A stretch of 8,618 nt of DNA from Niveispirillum sp. (GTDB lineage: Bacteria > Pseudomonadota > Alphaproteobacteria > Azospirillales > Azospirillaceae): assembly GCA_016463045.1 (NCBI GenBank), contig JAEMSB010000085.1, positions 1 through 8,618 on the forward strand, given 5' to 3'. Shown here one piece after another: positions 1-6,274 of the stretch. Position numbers and translations under genes: made by a program. How positions within the stretch are numbered: position 1 is the stretch's first letter; each line of letters begins with the position of its first letter. The notes below the pieces were generated by a model. It was given only the letters and a program-made list of their open reading frames with translations. It searched no databases and was not told the DNA's origin.

Positions 1-60
1 GCATTCGTATTTCAGGGAGCGCCAGAGCCGTTCGATGAACACATTGTCCATCCAGGCTCG
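1..60 (-). pseudogene. IS3-family transposase (OrfB) C-terminal fragment
   Basis: Read on the minus strand, these bases encode RAWMDNVFIERLWRSLKYEC. This matches the highly conserved C-terminal block of IS3-family OrfB (rve integrase/DDE) transposases, around the catalytic Glu of 'FIERLWRSLKYE'. The gene continues off the window start, so its end is not visible. The expected upstream block (an 'SMDGxGR'-type stretch preceding WMDN) is absent. The frame instead stays open up to a possible ATG at 168-166, but codons 1-36 of that 56-codon frame do not resemble a transposase. I read this as an internally deleted or recombined IS remnant with a junction near 55-60. The family call is secure from the motif; the element's exact identity and group are not. 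Confidence 0.75.
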
Positions 61-256
61 CAGGACAAACACCTGACAAGGCATACAGGCGAGGGGCGAA
101 TAGACTGTGATTGGCTGCGTGAACTGATCAGGACCAAGCTTAACGCCGAACAAAAACTGTCCGCTCATAGGGGACCAGCTCTGGGTGAGTCAATTTGTAA
201 TGTCAAATGTCTTCTAAGATTGGCTTTGATTGTACAAATTAGATAAGGCACAACCA

Positions 257-270
257 GTGGTCTACATCAA
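257..270. promoter_or_regulatory. Possible FNR/FixK-type binding site
   Basis: GTGGTCTACATCAA matches the FNR/FixK/Dnr consensus TTGAT-N4-ATCAA at 8 of 10 defined positions: the right half is perfect and the left half has two mismatches. It lies in the AT-rich region upstream of a cytochrome b561 and cation ATPase pair, where oxygen-responsive control would make sense. It is about 250 bases from the start codon, which is far, and a match this degenerate occurs by chance at appreciable frequency. Confidence 0.22.
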
Positions 271-381
271 ATATTTATGGCCGAAGAATTATGCGCACAT
301 AATCTTTTCGATTAAATCTAGACAAAAAACATTAAAAAGCCGTAATGATATATTATTATATTTTATCTGATTATTAAACAA

Positions 382-406
382 CGCATATTCATATGCAGAA
401 TATGCG
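382..406. repeat. Inverted repeat with 9-bp perfect arms upstream of the b561 gene
   Basis: CGCATATTC (382-390) and GAATATGCG (398-406) are perfect reverse complements around a 7-base loop. The left arm and loop also contain a 14-base perfect palindrome, GCATATTCATATGC (383-396), so ATATGC/GCATAT occurs three times within 23 bases. It could be a clustered operator or a 5'-UTR hairpin that can switch between two foldings. A short T-run follows at 422-426, so a terminator for transcription entering from the left is another reading. The symmetry is directly visible; the role is unknown. Confidence 0.5.
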
Positions 407-519
407 ATTAAGCATAAAATATTTTTGGAGAAAACTGACTTTTGGCGGCCTGCCTTCACTGCAAGCCTGCGAACAGGGCAATGCCAGTTGAACGACCTCT
501 GACCCATCGGGAGATGACC

Positions 520-1080
520 ATGCATAACATTCGGGTTTATCATGCGATTCTCGCCCTTCTGGTTCTGCTGGCCTATCTGACGTCGGAGTGGGGGCACATC
601 CATGCTTGGTTGGGCTACAGCGTCGGCCTTATGTTCGTTATCAGGCTGGGGTTGGCGGCATCGGGGTTACCGCAGTTGGGACTGGAACGGTTCTATCCGC
701 ATTTCACCGGTTTGAACCTAAACCGCATTACGACCCATCCGGCCATAAGCCGCAGCATCCTTTTCGCCATCGCCATTAGTCTGGTGACCGTCACTGCCAC
801 CGGGATGGTGATGGACGCTGGCCGCACCTTTTCCGATGCTGCCTCCACGCCGCAACCGGATCTGTCAGCGATTACCAGAGCAGAGGATGGGGAGCATCGT
901 GGTCCCCACGGGGAGGAAGTTGAGGAAGCACATCGCGAAGATGACGGACCGCTGGGGGAGGTGCATGAGTTTTTCGGCAACTTGGTCCTGTGGCTTGTCG
1001 GCGGTCATGTCGCCTATCTGCTGATCTTCAAGCGGTCGCTCGCACGTTTCATGCTTTTTCTGCCACCCGCAGGCAAATGA
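520..1080 (+). CDS. Cytochrome b561-like heme membrane protein with His/acid-rich loop
   Basis: This is a 186-residue inner-membrane protein of the bacterial cytochrome b561 / Ni,Fe-hydrogenase b-subunit type, which carries electrons through b hemes held between membrane helices. Four helices are visible: about residues 6-22, 29-47, 78-98 and 150-170. Candidate heme-ligand histidines are H8 in helix 1, H28 at the start of helix 2 (HAWLGY signature), H149 and H163 in the last helix. Between helices 3 and 4 (about 121-149) is a loop rich in Glu, Asp and His (H126, H130, H138), which could bind metal. I chose ATG 520 because GGGAG at 509-513 sits 6 bases before it; ATG 514 abuts that Shine-Dalgarno, and ATG 481 and TTG 442 lack one. 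The stop is 3 bases before the P-type ATPase start, so the two are almost surely cotranscribed. The family call is firm; the electron partner is unknown. Confidence 0.85.
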   Translation: MHNIRVYHAILALLVLLAYLTSEWGHIHAWLGYSVGLMFVIRLGLAASGLPQLGLERFYPHFTGLNLNRITTHPAISRSILFAIAISLVTVTATGMVMDAGRTFSDAASTPQPDLSAITRAEDGEHRGPHGEEVEEAHREDDGPLGEVHEFFGNLVLWLVGGHVAYLLIFKRSLARFMLFLPPAGK

Positions 1081-1083
1081 CCG

Positions 1084-3675
1084 ATGGAGCAGCTTGGCGC
1101 CCCCGGACCGTTAGCCATTGGCTCTTCACCTCAAGAAAAAGGACTTGGCGCGATTGAGGCGGCGTTGCGCCTGTCGCGGGATGGCCGCAACGACCTGCCA
1201 CAGGAACGGCAACGGACCACGGCGCGTATCGTGTTGGATGCTGTGCGGGAGCCGATGCTGCAGCTGCTGCTGGGTGCATGTGTCATCTATCTATTCCTGG
1301 GCAATCTGGCTGAGGCCTTGATCCTCCTGCTGGCGGCCGTCATGAGCATCGCGTTGGTCGTGGTTCAGGAAAGCCGCACGGAAAAGGCCTTGTCGGCCTT
1401 AAAGGATCTATCCAGCCCAACCGCCCTTGTGGTCCGCGACGGTGTTCGCTGCCGCCTGCCGGCCAGTGACATCGTTGCTGGCGATATCGTGGTCCTGGTT
1501 GAGGGTGACCGTGTGCCTGCCGATGGTCAGCTGATTGAGGCAGCGACCCTTGAGGTGGATGAGTCGCTGCTGACGGGGGAGTCACTTCCGGTACGCAAAC
1601 GTGTCGGTGGTGCTGACGTCGCGGATGCCCGGCCTGGCGGCGATGACACTCCCCTGGTCTGGTCCGGCAGCTTGGTCGTGCGCGGCAGCGGCCTAGCCCG
1701 CATTGTGGCCACTGGATCGCGAACAGAGATCGGGCGGATCGGAAAATCGCTGAACATGGTGGAAAGCGCACCGACGCCTTTGCAGATACAGACACGGCGA
1801 CTGGTCCGCCTGTTCGCTGTGCTGGGACTGACGGCGTCCGTGCTGCTGGCTGTGTTCCATGGCCTGCGCTATGGCGACTGGATCAAGGGTATCCTGGCTG
1901 GCATCACCATGGCCATGGCGACCCTGCCGGAGGAATTCCCGCTGGTCCTGACGGTTTTCCTGGTGCTGGGCGCCTGGCGCATGTCGCAGAACAAGGTGCT
2001 GACACGACGGTCCGCCGCCATCGAGGCGCTGGGGGCTGTGACTGTCCTGTGTACCGACAAGACCGGAACCCTGACCGCCAACCGTATGCGGGTATCGGCC
2101 CTCGTCGTGGCGGGTGAGCATTGGACCGTGCCTGATGGGGCGGGTATGGACCTGCCCGAGCGGTTCCACACCCTGGTCGAGTTCGCCATCCTGGCCAGCC
2201 GACCGGACCCGTTCGACCCGATGGAACGCGCCTTCCATGACTTGGGTGAACAGTTCCTGCAGCAGACGGAGCATCTCCATCCTGACGGGGTGCTGAAGCA
2301 TGGCTATCCGCTGCACCCGTCGCTGCTTGCCATGTCGCAGGTCTGGCAGATGGGGGAAGCCGCCGCATGCATCGTTGCCGTGAAAGGCGCACCGGAGGCG
2401 GTGGCCGATCTATGCCACCTATCCCCCACCGAGATCGCCCCTCTTCGCCACGCCGTGGCCGCGCTGGCGTCGCAAGGGTTGCGGGTTCTGGCGGTGGCGC
2501 AGGCGGATTGGTCCGGCGGCGCCTTGCCCGAGACGCAGCACGGCTTTGACTATCGTTTCATCGGTCTGGTCGGCCTGTCCGATCCGCTACGCCCGGAGGT
2601 GCCCGCCGCGGTGACGGCCTGTATCCAGGGTGGTGTGCGGGTGGTGATGATTACCGGCGATCACCCGGCAACGGCGGCCATGATCGCCACAAAGGCCGGC
2701 ATCCCGGGTGTCGCCGTCCTGACCGGGGCGGAGATCGAGGGGTTGGATGAGACCGCCCTGCGCGCCCGCCTTGCCACGACCAACGTCTTCGCCCGCATCA
2801 TGCCGGAACAGAAATTGCGCCTGGTGCAGGCGTTCGCGTCCATGGGGGAGGTTGTCGCCATGACCGGTGATGGCGTGAATGATGCACCCTCGCTGAAGGC
2901 CGCCCATATCGGCGTGGCCATGGGCGGGCGCGGCACGGATGTAGCGCGGGAGTCCGCCTCGCTGGTCCTGCTTGACGACAATTTCGCCAGCCTGGTGACC
3001 GCCATCCGCCTGGGTCGGCGCATTGATGACAATCTGCGCAAGGCCATCGGCTATATCCTGGCCGTGCATGTACCGATCGCCGGCATGTCGCTGCTGCCGG
3101 TGCTGGTCGGCTGGCCGATGGTGTTAGGGCCGGTCCATGTCGTGTTTCTTGAACTGGTGATCGACCCGGTTTCCTCCATCGTGTTCGAGGCGGAGCCGGA
3201 AGAAGCCGGCATCATGGCCAGACCGCCCCGCCCGCCCGACGCGCCGCTGTTCGATGCGTCCCTGCTGCTGCGCGGCCTGTTGCAGGGGGGGGTGGTTTTT
3301 CTAGCCGTACTGGGCAGCTTCTGGCTGGGTCTGCACGATGCGCACGGGGAACAGGTGGCCCGCTGTATGGCATTTGTCACCCTGGTGGTCGGCAATCTGG
3401 GGCTGGTGCTGACCAACCGGTCGATCACCGCCAGCGCCTTCACCGTGCTGATCCGGCCCAACCGGGCGCTGATCCTGGTGATCACTCTCACTCTGGCAGC
3501 CTTGGCTCTGGCTGTGGGTGTTCCGTGGCTGCGCGATCTGTTCGGCTTTGCGGCTTTAGACCCAGCACGATTGGCAGAGGCCATCGGGTGCGCCCTGGCC
3601 TGTATCTTGGTCAATGATTTGACCGGCTTTATCTGGCGCTGGCTGGACCGTAGGAGAAATCTGTCAGGTCAATGA
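1084..3675 (+). CDS. P-type cation-translocating ATPase (P2-like)
   Basis: This 863-residue ATP-driven inner-membrane cation pump is of usual length for bacterial P2-type (Ca2+/PMCA-like) ATPases. All catalytic signatures are present: actuator TGES (164-167), phosphorylation site DKTGTLT with D325, nucleotide-binding KGAPE (434-438), TGD (524-526) and the hinge TGDGVNDAP (594-602). About ten membrane helices fit the hydrophobic stretches (roughly 58-75, 78-96, 242-258, 268-296, 653-674, 681-700, 727-748, 763-778, 796-818, 832-856). There is no N-terminal heavy-metal domain and no CPC motif, so it is not a P1B metal pump. The helix-4 ion motif is PEEFP (282-286) instead of the usual PEGLP. Helix 6 has E690 and D694 where SERCA has Asn and Asp, and helix 5 shows H662 and no acidic residue at the SERCA E771 position (hand alignment). 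The transported ion therefore cannot be named. It starts 3 bases after the b561 stop, with only a weak AGG-like ribosome site, suggesting translational coupling. Confidence 0.92.
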   Translation: MEQLGAPGPLAIGSSPQEKGLGAIEAALRLSRDGRNDLPQERQRTTARIVLDAVREPMLQLLLGACVIYLFLGNLAEALILLLAAVMSIALVVVQESRTEKALSALKDLSSPTALVVRDGVRCRLPASDIVAGDIVVLVEGDRVPADGQLIEAATLEVDESLLTGESLPVRKRVGGADVADARPGGDDTPLVWSGSLVVRGSGLARIVATGSRTEIGRIGKSLNMVESAPTPLQIQTRRLVRLFAVLGLTASVLLAVFHGLRYGDWIKGILAGITMAMATLPEEFPLVLTVFLVLGAWRMSQNKVLTRRSAAIEALGAVTVLCTDKTGTLTANRMRVSALVVAGEHWTVPDGAGMDLPERFHTLVEFAILASRPDPFDPMERAFHDLGEQFLQQTEHLHPDGVLKHGYPLHPSLLAMSQVWQMGEAAACIVAVKGAPEAVADLCHLSPTEIAPLRHAVAALASQGLRVLAVAQADWSGGALPETQHGFDYRFIGLVGLSDPLRPEVPAAVTACIQGGVRVVMITGDHPATAAMIATKAGIPGVAVLTGAEIEGLDETALRARLATTNVFARIMPEQKLRLVQAFASMGEVVAMTGDGVNDAPSLKAAHIGVAMGGRGTDVARESASLVLLDDNFASLVTAIRLGRRIDDNLRKAIGYILAVHVPIAGMSLLPVLVGWPMVLGPVHVVFLELVIDPVSSIVFEAEPEEAGIMARPPRPPDAPLFDASLLLRGLLQGGVVFLAVLGSFWLGLHDAHGEQVARCMAFVTLVVGNLGLVLTNRSITASAFTVLIRPNRALILVITLTLAALALAVGVPWLRDLFGFAALDPARLAEAIGCALACILVNDLTGFIWRWLDRRRNLSGQ

Positions 3676-3761
3676 TGCGCGGCAGTGATATTGCTTTGTC
3701 ACTTTCTGCTTGTTTCAGAGACGGCGGAAACCGGTGAAGGCCCCAAACGTGGGCTGCCCCA

Positions 3762-3779
3762 ACCGCAGTCAAGTGCGGT
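3762..3779. terminator. Hairpin between convergent genes, possible weak terminator
   Basis: ACCGCA (3762-3767) and TGCGGT (3774-3779) form a perfect 6-bp stem with a 6-base loop. The hairpin lies in the 134-base gap between the convergent ends of the P-type ATPase and the dehydrogenase-CHAD gene, where a bidirectional terminator is expected. No T-run follows on either strand, so it does not meet the usual intrinsic-terminator pattern. Confidence 0.3.
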
Positions 3780-3809
3780 AATAGAATACAGGTACCCTGC
3801 GGCTGCACC

Positions 3810-5744
3810 CTAGGTCGCCGGGCCGCGCCGTTCGGTCGGGGTTGGCTGATGCGTGTTTGTGGCAGCGTCCAGGGTCCATTCCGGTTGCAAGCCCTCGAAA
3901 TCAGCCCAAGCGCCCTGAAGATCTCTGGCGCGGACCTGAGCGGCGCGCTTCCGGCTTCCGAGCCCTGTACATGCGAGGTCGTGAACCAAGCGGTCGCCCA
4001 CGGCATCGTCATTCATCTCGCCCAACAGAACATGCAGATGGTTAAGGGCAGCGATGTAGCTATTTTCCTCGTCGCTGCCGAAAAGCCTTGAATGCACTTC
4101 GCAATTGTATCGCAGTGTCCTGATAAGGCGGCGTAGCCGATGGCGTGCTTTAGTGCCGCGATAGATATCATGTCCGCCCGCCTTCTTCACTCGGGCATCC
4201 GCTGCCCACAGCCAGTCAACCATTTGCCCCCACGTCGCCTCATCTATTACTGCGGATGATTGACGCCTTACCCAATCCTCCAACCCGGCAATCATCATGG
4301 TAATGCGCGCCGCACCTGCGCGGCGCTGCGCAGTGGCCGCCGCCACCACGCGCGCAGAGGAAGCTGCTGCCTTCAGGTCTTCCGTCTCCGCCACGGCCGG
4401 TCCAGCAACGCCATTTGATGGATGCCGCATCATCAGAACGTCCAGGTCGCGCAGCGGGCCCAGTTGGCGGGTGAGACGTCCCAACTCTTGACGGATCCAG
4501 CGGCAATCCTCAGCCGGCAAAAGCGGTTTGAACATCAGAAGACAGGCGCGCGTGCGGCGCAGTGCCCCGCGAAGGGCGTGCACGCACGCCGCATCGGGCG
4601 TGTCGAGAAATGCAGTACTGTAATGGCGCACATCGTCCACCAGGACACCCATCGCTGCTCCGAAACACTGCGTGTTTTGAGCTTGGCCCGTCAACGCCGC
4701 TCTACTCTTTATCCGGTTTTCACTGTTACTGTGGACCGGCAACCCGACCAGATTCTCTGGTCTTCCCACCGTGAAGGCGGCGATGTTCGATAGGGTTACA
4801 TTCAGGATGCGGGTTACAGCTTCATGCGTGTCATAAGCTATATGGGCGGATGCAATGACGTTGGGCGCCGATATAACCGCCCTGTCTGCCGCCAGCATCC
4901 GAAGGCTGGCTAAGCTGGGGTCAGCATTTGGTCGAAAAATCTCTGCCTCGTCTTTCAGCCAGGTTTCCTGGCTGAACACATCCAGGGCAGCACCGGCGAG
5001 CCGGTTTTCCGACAAGGACCGGATCAAGGCTTCCGTATCCACAATATCGGCGCGTGCGGTATTGATCAGCATGGCTGCGGGCTTCATCAGCGCCAGCTTG
5101 CGTTCACAGATCAAGGCATGCGTACCCGGGCCGCCGGGGACATGAAGCGTGACCACGTCGCTGCGCTTCAGAAGCTGATTAAGCGTGACGAAACGTATGT
5201 CGAATTGCGTTTCAAGGTCCCTGTTGGGGGCGCTGTCAAAGGCCAGAATGGTCATCCCGAAGGCCTTGGCGATCTGAATGACCCGCTGGCCAATCCGGCC
5301 AACGCCAACCACACCCAGGACCTTACCGGCCAGATCAGATCCGCGCAGACCGGTCCGGGAGAAGTCACCTTGCTTCGTCCGCGTGACGGCCTCTGGAACC
5401 CGCCGCAGCAATGCCAGTAACAGCGCGAACGTGTATTCGGCGACAGTGGGATCGCCATAGTTTGGAACGTTGCAGACCGTCACGCCCGCCGCATGGCATG
5501 AGGCCAGGTCGATATGGTCATGGCCGGTCGACCGTGTTGCAATCAAGCGCAGCTTCGGCATGTGCCTGAGTGTTGCGGCGTCAATCTTGCTGTCGATGAA
5601 GGTCGAGACTGCCTCCACATCAGCAAATAAATTGGCATTCTCTTCGCTCAACGGCGTCGGCAAACAGCGCAGGTCGTGAAGCGGGGTCAGGCATTGGCAG
5701 ATGACATCCTGCCATGCTTCGGTTTCGAACATGACGATCTTCAT
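3810..5744 (-). CDS. D-2-hydroxyacid dehydrogenase (D-LDH type) fused to a CHAD domain
   Basis: This is a 644-residue two-domain protein in one uninterrupted frame. Residues 1 to about 335 form a cytosolic NAD-dependent D-2-hydroxyacid dehydrogenase of the D-lactate dehydrogenase group, which interconverts 2-oxoacids such as pyruvate and D-hydroxyacids. Visible are the Rossmann motif G147-x-G149-xx-G152 with D170 at the end of the next strand, and the catalytic set R231 (INTAR), E260 and H301 (AHIAYDT). Residues about 360-610 are a CHAD domain, a basic helical fold known to bind polyphosphate: 'VHALRGALRRTRA' at 388-400, 'LGPLRDLDV' at 428-436, 'RTLRYNCEV' at 542-550 and 'LLGEMNDD' at 573-580. 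The start is ATG 5744, preceded by a purine run (5751-5760) 6 bases upstream and beginning a typical family N-terminus; an in-frame extension to 5879 looks unconserved. CHAD normally stands alone or joins CYTH domains, so this fusion is unusual. Both domain calls are firm; the joint role is unknown. Confidence 0.88.
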   Translation of the reverse strand: MKIVMFETEAWQDVICQCLTPLHDLRCLPTPLSEENANLFADVEAVSTFIDSKIDAATLRHMPKLRLIATRSTGHDHIDLASCHAAGVTVCNVPNYGDPTVAEYTFALLLALLRRVPEAVTRTKQGDFSRTGLRGSDLAGKVLGVVGVGRIGQRVIQIAKAFGMTILAFDSAPNRDLETQFDIRFVTLNQLLKRSDVVTLHVPGGPGTHALICERKLALMKPAAMLINTARADIVDTEALIRSLSENRLAGAALDVFSQETWLKDEAEIFRPNADPSLASLRMLAADRAVISAPNVIASAHIAYDTHEAVTRILNVTLSNIAAFTVGRPENLVGLPVHSNSENRIKSRAALTGQAQNTQCFGAAMGVLVDDVRHYSTAFLDTPDAACVHALRGALRRTRACLLMFKPLLPAEDCRWIRQELGRLTRQLGPLRDLDVLMMRHPSNGVAGPAVAETEDLKAAASSARVVAAATAQRRAGAARITMMIAGLEDWVRRQSSAVIDEATWGQMVDWLWAADARVKKAGGHDIYRGTKARHRLRRLIRTLRYNCEVHSRLFGSDEENSYIAALNHLHVLLGEMNDDAVGDRLVHDLACTGLGSRKRAAQVRARDLQGAWADFEGLQPEWTLDAATNTHQPTPTERRGPAT

Positions 5745-6156
5745 TTGATGTCTCTCTCTTCGGTCTGATCCCGGGGGGCGGTTCTGGCGGCCACGGCCTT
5801 CCGGCGGCTTCACGGCTCGTGCGACATCGCCGCGCGGCGGCAGTATCCCTGCAACCATTTTCCGATGAATGCACGTCATCAGAAAATGACTTCAATGGAA
5901 TATATGACCATGGCATCTTTGCCTAATCCAAAAAATAGCGGAGAATACCTATTCCGCCGTCAGGTTTGGATGTGGTTTTTGTTTTGATTTTCGATCATTT
6001 ACTGAAAAAATTAAGTTTCAATTTTACATATGGGTAGATTCCGAGCGGGTTCTTTATGGCCATAAAATCTTAAAGTGATCGGTAGAAAGGTTCTGGATCC
6101 TTAAATCGGTTTCCATCTGGAAGCGCCTTCCCCGTTACAGCGTGCATCAATCCGTC
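5745..6156. other. Divergent intergenic region between the dehydrogenase-CHAD and glucan synthase genes
   Basis: No gene is supported here. Bases 5761-5880 are GC-rich and probably belong to the leader of the minus-strand gene; they include a 12-base perfect palindrome CGCCGCGCGGCG at 5828-5839. Bases about 5880-6110 are AT-rich and are the likely site of both divergent promoters. For the minus strand, TTGGAT (complement of 5926-5931) and TCATAT (complement of 5902-5907) lie 18 bases apart and could be a -35/-10 pair, but the match is poor. For the plus strand, TAGATT at 6035-6040 behind a TG is a possible extended -10 without a good -35. Confidence 0.5.
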
Positions 6157-6250
6157 GGGCAGAGCCCATAGGCGCAGGCCCGAGATGGGCAATGCGGCGG
6201 CCCCGTGTACCGAAGGCCGGGGACAGACAAGCGGGCTCTGCCGGGCCCGC
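6157..6250 (+). ncRNA. Candidate structured mRNA leader upstream of the glucan synthase gene
   Basis: The sequence can fold into a compact three-way junction. A perfect 10-bp closing stem pairs GGCAGAGCCC (6158-6167) with GGGCTCTGCC (6233-6242). Inside is a hairpin pairing 6173-6176 with 6193-6196 and 6178-6181 with 6187-6190, with a G/AA internal loop and a GAGAT terminal loop. A second hairpin pairs 6201-6205 with 6218-6222. The 3' strand of the closing stem can instead form a local 6-bp hairpin, GCGGGC (6231-6236) with GCCCGC (6245-6250), so the two states exclude each other. The ribosome binding site of the next gene follows 13 bases later. This layout is what a cis-acting riboswitch or attenuator looks like. 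I compared it by eye with known classes and recognise none. The high local GC content makes chance pairing easier, so the functional claim is tentative. Confidence 0.4.
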
Positions 6251-6274
6251 CTACCTTATTAAAAAGGCGACAGC

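Larger units (their letters stand above)
61..519. other. Intergenic region, AT-rich, upstream of the b561-ATPase operon
   Basis: No convincing gene is seen here. Bases 61-190 have mixed composition and may be leftover IS-related DNA. The segment GGGGACCAGCTC near 171-182 resembles IS3-family termini, but the usual terminal CA is not in the expected place. From about 190 to 440 the sequence is strongly AT-rich, in sharp contrast with the GC-rich genes, as expected for a promoter/regulatory region or DNA bound by a xenogeneic silencer. A TTG-initiated extension of the downstream gene from 442 is open, but it has no ribosome binding site and no conserved sequence. I could not assign a -35/-10 pair with confidence. 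Confidence 0.6.

Noticed and set aside
442..519. N-terminal extension of the b561 protein from a TTG at 442 or ATG at 481
   Set aside because: Neither start has a Shine-Dalgarno sequence, and the extra residues do not resemble family N-termini. ATG 520 has GGGAG at proper spacing.
289..603. Minus-strand open frame of 104 codons across the AT-rich leader and b561 start
   Set aside because: It overlaps the well-supported b561 gene and its upstream region, has low-complexity, AT-driven residue content in its C-terminal half, and shows no recognisable domain or ribosome binding site.
5745..5879. 45-residue N-terminal extension of the dehydrogenase-CHAD protein
   Set aside because: The extension is Arg/Pro-rich and unlike the family. 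ATG 5744 begins the canonical strand-forming N-terminus and has a purine-rich ribosome site.
5984..5998. TTGAT...ATCAT resembling an FNR site in the divergent intergenic region
   Set aside because: The half-sites are separated by 5 bases instead of 4 and the right half ends in T, so it does not fit the FNR/FixK consensus.
6157..6250. Assignment of the structured leader to a known class (SRP RNA, glycine, SAH or c-di-GMP riboswitch)
   Set aside because: The conserved signature sequences of these classes are absent by eye, so only an unassigned structured leader is claimed.
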